In this document: in pieces, positions 30,911 to 42,270 of the stretch
How positions within the stretch are numbered: position 1 is the stretch's first letter
Layout: each line of letters opens with the position of its first letter
Assembly: GCA_002104985.1 (NCBI GenBank)
Contig: MCGO01000023.1
Coordinates: forward strand, 310,001 to 374,000
Direction: 5' to 3'
Length of the DNA: 64,000 nucleotides
Source: Rhizoclosmatium globosum
Taxonomy: Eukaryota > Chytridiomycota > Chytridiomycetes > Chytridiales > Chytriomycetaceae
Position numbers and translations under genes: made by a program
Notes under the pieces: generated by a model
What the model was told of the DNA's origin: nothing
The model's input: the letters and a program-made list of their open reading frames with translations, nothing else
Database searches by the model: none

Positions 30911-32829
30911 TGTAACAAGCAACCAACGAGTACGAATAGATGGATGTAAATAATTAATTTAACTTGTCAACTGTACACCGTTCACGGTATTTAGTGTCCA
31001 TGAATAATTAGTGTCGATTCATAATTAGTGTCGTCGACACTATTTCATGTGTGGACTAGCCAACCGCCCATCCCGCCGAAAATCGACACTTATTCATGTG
31101 TAACTTCTTATATTTATTTAAGATAATTCAGCTTTTGTTTCATTACTTCATCCATAGTAATAAAGCGAGGAGTCCGATGGAAATGAGGAAGATGCTTGAA
31201 TTATGTTTGGCTGTTGCGGATGTATTGACAACTTATATTTATTGAAGAGAATGAAGAAAGAAGTGTTACTTGACTTGAACATAATTTACTGTCTATTCAT
31301 AATTAGTGTCGACGACACTATATCCTGTTCCGACCTACTTATCAAGGGGTTTTGGTTGACACAGTAAATAGTGTCGTCGACACTAAATACCGTGAACGGT
31401 GTAGCCGTTGATGCTTGTATATAATAAAATAGATTCGATTTCTATTGTTCCCAATGGTAGTATGACGACTAGCAATGGGTTAAGATGGGCAATGATGTGT
31501 TGGCGTTCCTAATTCTTTTAGTCGAGTCAGCGAACTTAAACTCGGAGCAGCGGTGTATTGAATGAGAGGGAGAAACCTTTTAGTCGAGTCAGCGAACTTA
31601 AACTCGGAGCAGCGGTGTATTGAATGAGAGGGAGAAACCTTTTGTGCACGAAGTTTGACGTTAACAACGTGTAAAGGGGAGCAGTAAATGGGAGAGAGTG
31701 TAGAACCTTTTAGTCGAGTCAGCGAACTTAAACTCGGAGCAGCGGTGTATTGAATGAGAGGGAGAAACCTTTTGGTTTGATTGTGTTTGTGTAAGTTGAG
31801 AGGGGAGCAATAATATAACAAGCCGAAGCTTCTAACCTTTTGTGCACGAAGTTTGACGTTAACAACGTGTAAAGGGGAGCAGTAAATGGGAGAGAGTGTA
31901 GAACCTTAATAAGGTATAACGCGTTCAGTCCAATTTGTTTCCAACGGCAACTCAAATCAATAAACACCTTTTAGTCGAGTCAGCGAACTTAAACTCGGAG
32001 CAGCGGTGTATTGAATGAGAGGGAGAAACCTAATTAAGAGCAGCGCAACGCTTAAGATAAGAAACTGCAATAACTTCCTAATTTATTAAACGAAAATACC
32101 TTTTGGTTTGATTGTGTTTGTGTAAGTTGAGAGGGGAGCAATAATATAACAAGCCGAAGCTTCTAACCTAGTGACACTCCACCAATCAGAGATGTTCAAC
32201 ACTCTCACTGTCTCATACCTTTTGTGCACGAAGTTTGACGTTAACAACGTGTAAAGGGGAGCAGTAAATGGGAGAGAGTGTAGAACCTGGAAAACCAAAG
32301 GTATAAAGAAAGATAAGAAACTGATAAGAGTATAAGACTGCCAAAACTCCACCTTAATAAGGTATAACGCGTTCAGTCCAATTTGTTTCCAACGGCAACT
32401 CAAATCAATAAACACCTAACGTTCCCAGTCCATCAGTTTCATAATGAACCCTCAAAATCACACCTTTTAGTCGAGTCAGCGAACTTAAACTCGGAGCAGC
32501 GGTGTATTGAATGAGAGGGAGAAACCTGAGGATCGCAACGAATAAGAAAAACGCCGATAAGGAAACAAGAACCCAATGAACAACACTCCACCTAATTAAG
32601 AGCAGCGCAACGCTTAAGATAAGAAACTGCAATAACTTCGAAGAAAGAAAAAAAGAAAGGGGAAAACGGGAAAAGCAACAAAGAAGAAAATCCCGACAAT
32701 TCCCCATTATCCCTTACGTACGGTCCAAATTGGACGAACACGCGCCTGAGCACGCACCCATCAAAACAAGGTGAGAATTATTCGACTTGGTATTACCGAT
32801 AGTCGATTGTTTATTCGAAGCTTGTAACA
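30911..32829 (-). repeat. 5' LTR (1919 bp including a nested MITE)
   Basis: Same block architecture as the 3' LTR. Without the 426-bp MITE and its extra TA it is 1491 bp. Differences from the 3' LTR that I can see are one C/T substitution (near 32337 versus 23038) and two single-base length changes in A runs. It supplies the stop codon of the interrupted Crinkler B gene at its right edge. Confidence 0.9.
30976..31401. mobile_element. 426-bp MITE with TA target duplication
   Basis: Perfect 23-bp inverted termini beginning CACCGTTCACGGTATTTAGT, flanked by TA at 30974-30975 and 31402-31403. It is absent from the other LTR, so it arrived after the retrotransposon. Interior non-coding, with repeated short palindromes such as AGTGTCGTCGACACT. 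TA duplication and size point to a Tc1/mariner-type MITE; its termini are unlike those of the pogo-type element at 403-4002. Confidence 0.92.
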
Positions 32830-34213
32830 GCTCTGTTTTTCTGAATGAAGGACCTTATCATTGCCTTAACATCATCATCCCTATCCATCTCAGGGTCGGC
32901 ATCCTCATAAGTTCTTTGATTACGAATATCTTTAAGTTTGACAGCAGAAAAATTGTATCTTGATGTGTCTTGACTCTTGTGTTTACGTTTTTTGCCTTGA
33001 TTACTATCAAATTCGTCAACGTCCTCGTCCACAAAATCAACTGGTTGGAGTTCAAAGTCACAGCGATCTAACATTTGTTGTACTGCCTTTAAATATCCTT
33101 GGATAAGGCCAATAGCTAAGTCGATGTCCAAGTTTTGGGACGAGCTGATAACGTTTGAATATAAATTCAGTAAAATAATAATTGTCACTTTATACATACC
33201 AAAGAACTTTACGGCCTGATCGATTTTGAATCCATAGGATTTTCCAGGAATACATTAAATCAGTTACTACCGCTAGAACGGGGTAGCTCGATATTGAATC
33301 AGCTGCGAGCAGCTCTAATTCCGTTTGCTTCAACTTCATATCCTTATTTGAAGGTTTACGAAGCTCGAATAGGACATGACAGTTGTTCACACTTCTTGCA
33401 GGAGCATCCGTCGATGATATCAAGCAATCTGCGTTGCCTATGAACCAAGTTTAGTTCAAGTTTGTCTGCTCCTTTTTTGAATTACATACCTTTGAGAGAA
33501 AATTCATCATTGAATGATGTTTCGAGACTGGAATCCTCAAGGTCGCCGTCATATATTTGCAGAGGAAAAAATTCCCCGAATTTCTCTCTGATAAATGACA
33601 AGTATGCATTCTTGTTCACTGGTGAATCTTCCTCGGAATTCTGCCAAACAAATGCCTCGTTTCCCGATGTCAGGTATTGCGACAACCTTGGAATCACAAA
33701 ATCAGCCGTCAAAATATCTAAATCTTTGAGAAGATTTTCTCTGAAACTAGGGCTGGCGCTGGATATTGAAGTGGCCCTGGGTGTCTCATTCAATTCAATG
33801 AAACCCTCTCGCACTCTTGCTGGAATCGCAGATAGAATACGATCAATGATATCATCCGGAAGAAGCACTAAAACAATCGATCAGGATTTGTTCTGTGGTT
33901 AATAAGCTAACCTACCGGGGTTCTTTGGATTTGGTACAACCACATACAATAGCGTATCCTCAGTTTTACCCTTGTCCATCACTGGAGAACTAGCTTTAAG
34001 CATCTTTGTAAGGTCGGTAACGTCATTTTTGTTTAAGAAGACCTTCAGATCGGAGGCGTCATATTGTTTCAACTTGTGGTTCTTGTTCTTTTCCAAAATG
34101 GACTCCCTTAAGTCTGCTATAATAGACTCGCTACTAATCTTAACCCTGTCGTTACTAACGTAATCGAAGGCTGGCTCACCAGAGTGGCCGACAAGTGTGT
34201 ACCAGACGTTCAT
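32811..34213 (-). CDS. Crinkler-type protein, C-terminus altered by retrotransposon insertion
   Basis: Four exons: 34213-33916, 33867-33490, 33437-33200, 33144-32811; 415 codons to a stop that lies inside the LTR. The first 100 residues are the CRN ubiquitin-like header (WYTLVGHSGEPAF, DLRESILEKNKNHKLKQYDAS). The middle contains VLFELRKPSNKD followed by ELELLAADSISSYPVLAVV, the look of a PD-(D/E)XK nuclease-like fold with Glu-x-(Lys/Arg), as seen in many CRN proteins; this is inference. The C-terminal part is charged (VDEDVDEFDSNQGKKRKHKS), possibly nuclear. The native last dozen codons now sit at 21995-22034. Whether the product still works is unknown. Confidence 0.75.
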
Positions 34214-34265
34214 TTTTTTTTTTGAAATTGATTTATGAACATTATTAGACAATTATTAAGTTTGA

Positions 34266-37200
34266 TTATGCTATAATTCCTTTTCCAGCTACAACTTTCA
34301 CCTTCTTTGTCTGCTCTGATATCGGTCGCTGAGGCAGTACGTCCGATTGCGGTTTCGACAGTTCCTTCAACTGCAAAGATCTGGTATTCTCTTTCAGGGC
34401 AATACTCCCCTGTTTCGGCTCAAGATCTTGACTTTGTTTCAGTCGCTGTCGTTCTGCTCTGGCTTCCCGAATTTGCTGTTGGATTTCACTGCGTGCTTCT
34501 CGAATGGTTTTTGCTTGAGATTCGTGGGTTACTTTCGTAACTGCAGCGGCTGTACTTGTTTTTACCACTTGTGGTACAGAAGACGGAAAATTAGTAGTGG
34601 CGATAGTTTTTTGGACAGGGACGACAGGTTTTCGAGGTTTCAATGGGGAGTCAGTAGTGGAAAACTCAGAATCATCCGAAGAATCGTCAGTTGTGCAGTA
34701 AGAAATTCCGCTAGCAGCGCGCGATGAATTTGAGAATGATGTTGGTGCTTGAGGTTGCAGGGTTCCTGTATCCGCTTGCTTTGAAGGATTTGGTTTTGAA
34801 GAGTTTGTCGATTTGTTGATTTCACGAATTTTTGTACTATTGAGAGTTTGTTGTGAGTTTATCAAAGTATCAGTACTGGATTTCACGCTCGTTTGGCTGT
34901 GTGACACGAGTGACTTTGGTTGTGTCGGAAGTGTTGGCAGTCTGAAACTTGAAGTGGCTGGTTCTGAAACAACCTCGCAAGACTCGCCGACACTAATATT
35001 CATACGAGAAACTGTTAGATTGGAGATATTGTTGCAAGGTTACTTACGTCGAACTCTGTCGTTTTCCTAACAACCTTGGAAACAAAAGCCCTGACTTAGG
35101 TGGCTCCTTTACAGCTGGTATTTCAGCCTTCATCTGCCTCGATAGCTGTCTTTCCTGCCTCACTGATTCGTCTGATGATAGGTCTTCACTGTTACTTCCG
35201 TTTTGTCGCTCCAAAAGTAAATCAGTTGTTGCATCGCTTCCACTGCTACTATCACTTCCACTGGACATTGGCTTCACATTCGTTTTCGCTTGCTTTAATT
35301 TTGAATAGTATTCTAGCAGCTTCTCTGGAATCGGTACATGCTTTTGATCAAGCATATCGCGTTGAACTGTTGTAATAGTTTCAAGTAGGCTTAATTGCGA
35401 TAAAAATGAAGAATATTCCGACTCTTGCTTTTTCAGTTTGGCTTCGAGAATTAATTGGGCCCCTTCAAGTTTTAAGTCTTTCATGGGTGTCAGCTATAAT
35501 TTCTTTGAACAAAACGAAACTCACTTTCCATTTCTATAAAATGTCCTTTTATCCGTGCTTCCAAATACTTCTGGCTTTGGCTATCTAACGACCTCGGGAA
35601 GGTCTTACAACATCCCGTCGATATTTAGCTGAACCACACAGTTGATTTCACTCACCTGACTGATGCTTTTAACTTTTTCGTCCAATTCATCCACTTTCTT
35701 CACCATTCCTTTCTTTACACCTCGAAGTTTGATCGCTTTCTGCTCGTATCTAGCAATCTTTTCTTCTAACTTGCTATTCTGTCCCAACTGCTTCACCGCC
35801 TTTCTGGCGGACGCAATTTTGTCCATCGCGGCCGTCAACTTCATATTTACCGCATTAGCACTTTTTTGGAGCGACTTCCGCTCTTGAAAGCACTCCAACA
35901 AGAAGTTTTCGAGTTCGCCCAACATAGAACTAACGCCTGTTGATGGTTTCGGTCCATTTGCTGTTCCCATGTATCTAGACTGAATTCCGTGTGGTTTTGA
36001 TAGATTTGAGTCACTTAGTCGTTGGAGTACGTTGTTTGGCGCGTTATTGGCCTTCTTTGGTTTTGACGTGGATGAGGTAGTCAGTTCGATTGCCGACTTC
36101 TGCGCAATTAGCTTTGATTTTGAAGCGACGCTGGTAAGAGAAAGGGGCTTGGGTATTGGAATCGGTGCCTGCTGTATAACCTTGTTTTTGATGGCTCGAG
36201 CTCTGCTTGCGTATTTCAACGTATTTAGAGTTTCTTCAAAATTGGAAGATGTCGGGCTGATATTTGCAATCATGACTGTTTTGCAATTTCCTCCCAGTGA
36301 ATCCTATGAAACTGCTCAGTACTACCAAAGTTGGAAGAGTTTACCTTCAACAGGCGCGTTAGCTTCGAATCTCGATAATTGACGTATTTTCCATTGCTCC
36401 CTTCTTCTGTAAGAGCATTAATGCAGTTGCCGAGAGCAAGAAGGGATCGGTTGATGCTTGCTCCTTCAATCATCCGCATCCCTCGATTTTTTGTATCGGC
36501 TGCTCGCTCAGACCCTGCAAGATCGATCATTGACAGCTTTCCACTTTGCTCGGTATATTGTCCTTTCTTGTTACAAGTTCGTTTGGCCACAAATATCTGA
36601 AAGTGATGGGGGTCAATTATGTGTTCTTGATTCAACCTTAGTATTAAATACCTGTAATACAGCATGAGACCGGGACGAAGCTTCATTTGCTCCAGTCGCT
36701 TCTTGAGTTCGATTCAAATTCCCCTTTTCAAGCCACTCCAACACATCAGCAGCAGTTTTAGCCTCAACGCGCTCAATTCCTGCTACCACACTCCCTCGCA
36801 ACCGATCTTCCCACAGCTCCAAGTAGTCTGGACGACCACTCAAAAGATCTCGAATGTTTTCATTGTATATTTCGAGGTAGGAAAGTGTTACTTTGAAGCT
36901 TTGTGTGACGGCATTGGGTCCATTTGTAGTTTGTGCTCGGGTTGATTTCCCAATTTGAGAAAATAGGTGCTCAAGAGTCAATGGCATTACTCCGGGGTTT
37001 TCTTGTGTTCCCAACATGGTGTAAGTTTTACCAGCTCCGGTTGCCCTGTTGCATACCATAAACACAATTAGCACATGACATCGACGAAGTCAACAACAAT
37101 ACCCATAAGCGAAAACAGTCGTATTAAATCCTTGCAGAACAAAATCTACAAGCCCTTTAGTCGTTCCCTCAAATACATTGACTTGACTGGCTGTCTCAGA

Positions 37201-37483
37201 AAACACACAATCAAAGTCATATGTTTTTTCACGGGGCCGATCTTGTCGCAACACGTCTTGTGCATCACTAAAGTCCGTTACAGAAAGTGACGTTTTGCTT
37301 ATTGGTTTTATGACTGCAATTGTGCTTTCCTTGCTTTCCTTTGTGGTGAGGGGACGAATACGAAGCGCCACCTAAGAAAAAATGTATCGAATTTAGCGTT
37401 ACAAATTTAGAATATCGGGTCGGCTTAACCAATATCGAAGAGACTGTTGACTTTGGAGGAACAGCAGGAAACGCTGACGCCAT
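34266..37483 (-). CDS. Kinesin-8 motor protein (Kip3/KIF18-like)
   Basis: Exons: 37483-37430, 37371-37103, 37045-36652, 36596-36345, 36303-35656, 35603-35525, then about 35493-35048 and 34992-34266. The motor has [20 protein letters not shown] (P-loop), [27 protein letters not shown] (switch I), [12 protein letters not shown] (switch II) and [12 protein letters not shown]. The ATGAGKT P-loop plus [11 protein letters not shown] favour kinesin-8, plus-end-directed motors that shorten microtubules in mitosis. A neck and coiled coil follow (about 370-600), then a Ser/Thr-rich tail. The join between the exons ending at 35525 and starting near 35493 does not keep frame with a plausible intron (31 nt), so a small sequence error or an unseen splice is likely there. 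It is divergent from the small membrane-protein gene at 37761. Confidence 0.88.
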
Positions 37484-37760
37484 TTATGGAAAGGGTTCGC
37501 TTTTGTAAATAGGGCCGAGTAGCCCTCACAATCAAACGATGGTATTTTTGGATAGTGTTGGTGGTTTGAGAGAGGCTAGCCTTGAGAGCTGAGAGCAAGA
37601 GGGAGTTGATGTGGGTTTGCGCGTGATTGTGATTTCCTCAAAGAATGTACTATGTGACTTATCCATTGTTCCCATCATACGTAGTATAATGAAAGTGAAT
37701 TGACTGCTTTCTCTTTGTCTTCCTCTCTCTCTTCTAAAAACTCAATCAGAAACTGTAAAG

Positions 37761-38183
37761 ATGTCGTCCAAGTCCACACTACCGAAAGCACTGAAGCAGC
37801 GATCCAAGGAAGCTGCTTCCCAACAACAGCAACAAAGCCAAACCAATCCATCATCCTCAACATCAACGGCAGCACCAGCAACTACGTCGCCCCCCGCACC
37901 AAAGAAACACAATCCATTTGAGAAGGCCGAATCAGGGCTCTTTATCCTCGCATCAGTCATCTTCTGGCTCTACGTGGTTGGTTGGGTGACGGGTAAACCA
38001 ATTCTGGGTGTTCTGTTCACGGATCCAGTCAGGACGTTGTGGGAGGTTCTGTTAGGTCCCTTCAAAGTGATTGGTACTGCAATTGGCGTTGACGTTGAGG
38101 CGAAGCTGTTGTCAACATTTGGATTTGGGGTTGAGACTGTTTTGGAAACTGTTGTGAAGCCGGCTGTGCATGATGAGTTTTGA
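37761..38183 (+). CDS. Small membrane protein, unknown
   Basis: 140 residues. Positively charged N-terminus, Gln/Ser/Thr/Pro-rich region to about residue 50, then KHNPFEKAESGLF leading into one clear membrane segment (about 60-80, LFILASVIFWLYVVGWVTG), followed by an amphipathic C-terminal part (about 85-140). No family recognised. It may sit in ER or mitochondrial outer membrane. The start ATG follows a pyrimidine-rich leader. First of three small single-span membrane proteins in a row. Confidence 0.65.
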   Translation: MSSKSTLPKALKQRSKEAASQQQQQSQTNPSSSTSTAAPATTSPPAPKKHNPFEKAESGLFILASVIFWLYVVGWVTGKPILGVLFTDPVRTLWEVLLGPFKVIGTAIGVDVEAKLLSTFGFGVETVLETVVKPAVHDEF

Positions 38184-38373
38184 GATGTATTATGGAGTGA
38201 AGGGCCGATTGAAGCTATGATGAGATATAAAGTAGATTTGTATGATTTGATATCGATAGATTAGGTAGAATTGGATGTTTGATATGGCTGTGCCTCGTGG
38301 AGGTTGAATTGACATTGGATTGGAAAGCTGGAAAAGCAATATCGAAGAACTCACCCCGAAACACTCTCTGATC

Positions 38374-38571
38374 ATGGCCAAGAAAGACGTCAACAACACT
38401 GCAGCTGCTGCCAAAGGTGAAACCAAGGATACCAAGACAGAGGCGACTGTGACCGCGGACAAGAAGGAGGAGAAGGAGGATAAGCTGTCAGAGGCCGACA
38501 TGAAACAGCTTCTTATCTGTCTCGGAATCTGTGTGCTCTGTGTAGCACTCAAGGCTTTCTTGGGTTACTAG
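38374..38571 (+). CDS. Tail-anchored-like small protein, paralogue 1
   Basis: 65 residues: Lys/Glu/Thr-rich cytosolic part followed by a C-terminal segment MKQLLICLGICVLCVALKAF. The same pattern (Q-V-L-I-C-V-G-V-x-I-L-C-V-V-V-K-M-F-L) recurs in the next gene, so the two are tandem paralogues. The single C-terminal span with almost nothing after it predicts a tail anchor. No named family recognised. Confidence 0.6.
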   Translation: MAKKDVNNTAAAAKGETKDTKTEATVTADKKEEKEDKLSEADMKQLLICLGICVLCVALKAFLGY

Positions 38572-38772
38572 ACGGCAACTGGATGTATATAATCACTGTC
38601 ATATCTATTGGGTTGGGGGATGGAGGGTTTCGTTCGCCACTTCTCAGCTGAAATAAACTGCCACTTGTTCATTTCAATCACCTGTCTGTCATTTCTTAAC
38701 GTCGTCTCGCATTTCTTAGAAGTTGATTGAATCTGACCCACGAAATTTGACAGTCATTGATTGCGATCAAAG

Positions 38773-39048
38773 ATGCCAGCAGCTCAAGAGACCATCGATT
38801 CAACGACAGAATCAGAATCCAAGAACGTGATCAAGGCTGCCGATAGAGTTAGGGCTGAAGCCAAGACTTCATCAGGGAGGGACACCGTCGAAACAGACCC
38901 AATCTTCACAGAAAAGCAATGGTCGCAAGTGCTCATCTGTGTTGGTGTAACGATTCTATGTGTGGTAGTAAAGATGTTCCTGCAAAGTCCGTTGTTTGCC
39001 AAAAGCAGGAAGCTGGTTGGAATGCCAGCAATGGGAATGGACGATTGA
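38773..39048 (+). CDS. Tail-anchored-like small protein, paralogue 2
   Basis: 91 residues. Charged N-terminal half, then FTEKQWSQVLICVGVTILC and VVVKMFLQ matching paralogue 1, plus an extra 20-residue C-terminal tail (RKLVGMPAMGMDD). Spacing to paralogue 1 is about 200 bp, same strand. The conserved Ile-Cys-x-Gly-x3-Leu-Cys-Val core suggests function in the span itself, perhaps helix pairing; this is inference. Confidence 0.6.
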   Translation: MPAAQETIDSTTESESKNVIKAADRVRAEAKTSSGRDTVETDPIFTEKQWSQVLICVGVTILCVVVKMFLQSPLFAKSRKLVGMPAMGMDD

Positions 39049-39203
39049 ATTGAGTGACAAGCATATAAAATAGACCCGACCTTAAACAAAATAACTCAAA
39101 TAAAGTGTAAATCCGCACGATTTATTGCATCGGGGCGGAACCGGATGAACCCTTTCCTCGTTCCGAATCGCCACACAACTTTTCCTTTTCCCAAACCAAA
39201 CAA

Positions 39204-41342
39204 ATGACACCCGCAGCCGCCACCTCAACCTTTGTGAACACAACGAGTCGTTTGGCTGCTCTGAGGGCCGTGATGAAAGCCCGCGCGATTGATGCGTACA
39301 TTGTTCCATCGGAGGATGCTCACCAGGTTTGTTTGAGTTTAGTGGTGCGATCAAAGCAGGGCTAATACTCTCTTGTTTCCTAATTCAAGAGTGAATACAT
39401 TGCCGCCTGTGATGGAAGACGTGCCTTCATTTCAGGATTCACTGGCTCTGCTGGTCTGTTTCCCTGCCTCCTTGCTAAGCTGTTAACCCTTACTCACACC
39501 ACTCGTCAACCCAGGCCTGGCTGTTGTGACGCTCAAGGAAGCTGCGCTCTGGACCGACGGAAGATACTTTCTCCAGGCATCGAAGCAGCTTGACTCAAAC
39601 TGGATCCTTCAAAAGAGTGGTTTGGCTGGTGTCCCAACAAAGGAAGAGTGGCTCAACAAGGTACATTTTACCTAATAGACACCTTACGCGTGATTCGATA
39701 TTGTCTAACTCGACTCAAATTAAGGTTCTTGAGCCAAACTCGAAGGTTGGAATCGACCCGAAGCTTGTGACTCTCCCTGCTGCCAGAACTCTGGCTGAAT
39801 CATTGAAGCCAGCGTCCCACTCTCTTGTTTCTGTCACTGAGAACTTGATTGACCTCGTTTGGGGTGCAGAACGCCCAGGCTTCCCTATGAATGAAGTCAA
39901 GCCTTTGCCAGTGGAATTTGCTGGAAAGAGCTTTGAGGAGAAGCTCAAAGATGTGCGCGCCGCTATTGAAAAGAAGGGTACCTGGGGATTCGTCGTGACT
40001 GGATTGGACGAAATTGCATGTGAGTACTGACTGTCTAATGTTGCAGCGCCGAGGCTGATATCATGATGTTGAAGGGTTGTTCAACTTGCGTGGAAACGAT
40101 ATCGTCTGCAACCCAGTTTTCTTTGCCTACGCCTTGATTACACTTGACTCTGCGATTCTCTACATTCATGAATCCAAGTTGACTGATGCCACCAAGACTT
40201 CCCTCACTTCAACTGTCGAAATTCGTCCATATGATCAAATCTTTGTTGACTTGAAGACTTTTGCCGAGTCCAACTCTGAGAAGGTCAGCTTAAAGAAAAT
40301 ATGATGTTAACTGGTATACTGACTCGAATATTAGAAATTGTGGGCTGACTCTCGTTGCTCACTCGCTCTCCAAGACGCTCTCGGCGGCCCCCACCTTCTT
40401 ACTGAAGCCAGATCCCCAATCACAAACTTCAAGGCTATCAAGAATGCCACCGAAATCCAAGGCTTCCGTACCTCTCACATCCGCGACGCTGCTTCCCTCT
40501 GCCAATACTTTGCCTGGCTCGAAAACGAGCTCCTCGTCAACAAGAACCTCAACATCTCCGAAGCCGAAGCCGCTGATAAACTCGAATGGTTCCGTTCCCA
40601 ACGTGAACACTTCGTCGGACTCTCCTTCGACACCATCTCTTCCACTGGATCCAACGGCTCCATTATCCACTACAAGCCAGAACACGGATCCTGCAAACTC
40701 ATTTCTCCTGACGAAATGTACCTCTGCGACTCTGGAGCACAGTACCTCGATGGAACAACGGATGTGACAAGAACACACCACTTTGGAACCCCAACTGCTT
40801 TCGAGAAGGAAGCCTACACCCGCGTCTTGAAGGGACACATCCAAATCGACCTCGCTGTCTTCCCAGTCGGTGTGAACGGTTACGTTCTTGACGTGTTGGC
40901 CCGTACAGCGTTGTGGCGTGCAGGACTTGATTTCCGTCACGGCACTGGCCACGGTGTTGGACACTACTTGAACGTGCATGAAGGCCCTCACGGAATCGGA
41001 ACGCGTATTGCGTACAACGATGTTCCGTTGGAGGCTGGTATGACTGTTACGAATGAGCCAGGATACTATGAGGATGGAAAGTTTGGTATTCGTATTGAGA
41101 ACGTGATGGTGGTCAAGGAAGCCAAGACTCCTTATGATTTCGGAGGAAAGGGTTCTCTTGGATTTGAGCACCTCACTGTTGTTCCCATTAGCACAAAGTT
41201 GGTTGATGTCAGCTTGTTGTTGCCTGAGGAGCGTGAATGGTTGAACAACTACCACGTTGAAGTGTATGAAAAGGTTGCTCCGCTATTGAAGGATGATGAG
41301 TTGGCCTCAAAGTGGCTCTTCAAGGAGACTAGACCAATTTAA
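39204..41342 (+). CDS. Xaa-Pro aminopeptidase (M24B), copy B
   Basis: Six exons: 39204-39326, 39390-39453, 39515-39660, 39725-40019, 40075-40283, 40335-41342; 614 residues. Same domain order, metal ligands and intron positions as copy A (10652-12732), which is on the opposite strand 27 kb away. Motifs: [53 protein letters not shown]. In intron 4 a TTGCAG at about 40041-40046 could act as an earlier acceptor, but frame and copy A support 40074. Coding third positions differ between copies over most of the gene, so the duplication is old, except for a near-identical stretch at 39390-39582. Codon choice in exon 6 is C-rich and suggests higher expression. Confidence 0.93.
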
Positions 41343-41554
41343 GTCCTTCATGTGACAAATAAAAATACAATACAATACAAAAACGTTGCTCTTTCGTTTT
41401 CGATATATATCGAATACACGCCATCGTTCTGAAATCAGTGTTAAATCGCCCCTATTTCATGTGACAAAATAAAGGACAAAATGAATGACAAATTTATCCA
41501 TATCCATTTATTATAGAAGAAGTCACTTCACATGAACTGAAAAGAATCCCTGAA

Positions 41555-42078
41555 ATGTCCACAAACACTCTCACACTATCTCTTCTCTCCGACACATACA
41601 CAATTGCCAAGTGGAAGCCTGCAGCAATCGTCTCCCTCTGGCCCCTTCTTCTTCCGTTGACTGAACCAAAGACTCCAAAAAGCTTCTTCTCGCTTTCAGT
41701 TACGCACGAAGAAGCATCACTCGTTGTTCCACACCAAATCGTTGCCAATCTTCAGTCGCAGCTTGAACTGAAAACAAAGGACTTTCCGTTGAGCACCGAA
41801 GAAGGTTTGGGTTCACTCTCATAAGCTATCAACACTGTCAGTATGCTAACCAACCAATCATAGGCTATGCTGCATTCATGGTGCACGGACCCCTCGACTT
41901 TGCCCTTGTTGGAATTCTGGCTCAGTTGACCACAGCCCTCGCGAAAGAGAGCATCAGTGTTTTTGCTGTTTCAACCTTCAACACAGATTACATCCTCGTA
42001 AAGAAGGACAAGGCTCAAGCTGCAATCGATGCATGGAAGACACACTCAAATTCATTCGCAGTCAATATTATTCAATAA
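41555..42078 (+). CDS. ACT-domain protein (CASTOR/ACT_7-like)
   Basis: Two exons: 41555-41804 and 41864-42078, intron GTTTGG...CATAG, 154 residues. The first half (LTLSLLSDTYTIAKWKP, SFFSLSVTHEEASLVVP) and second half (FMVHGPLDFALVGILAQL, ISVFAVSTFNTDYILVKKDK) form the paired ACT-like fold of small amino-acid-binding regulators related to CASTOR proteins. Function in this organism is unknown; ligand sensing is inference from the family. Third-codon C enrichment resembles copy B of the aminopeptidase. Confidence 0.8.
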
Positions 42079-42270
42079 CTGAATTGCTAATAAACGGAAT
42101 TCAATCAGTTATCTTCCTTGTGGCAAAGTCGTAATGCCTTCATCAAAACCAACGCCTTTTGGATCAGCTTCCATCTTTACACACAATACGCTTTAGAAAT
42201 CAGATCTCGAAAAAACAGGTATTTATTTTGCCATTAAGTTGCACCTCCCACAGTTAGAGCGAGAGAAAAT

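Larger units (their letters stand above)
22039..32829 (-). mobile_element. Complete LTR retrotransposon with an AP-endonuclease domain in Pol
   Basis: 10.8 kb, transcribed on the minus strand. LTRs are at 32829-30911 (5') and 23531-22039 (3'). In sense they start TGTTACAAGC and end GCTTGTTACA, a perfect 10-bp terminal inverted repeat. A 4-bp duplication GCTC flanks the element (22035-22038, 32830-32833). Outside a MITE inserted in the 5' LTR, I find one substitution and two homopolymer indels between the LTRs, so insertion is very recent. Order: LTR, primer-binding site, Gag, Pol (EEP endonuclease, RT, RNase H, integrase), short polypurine tract, LTR. RT style is Ty3/gypsy, closest in feel to a basidiomycete group with ..NGSLR..xLNAVTIR.. 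motifs. No protease was found in Pol. Confidence 0.9.
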
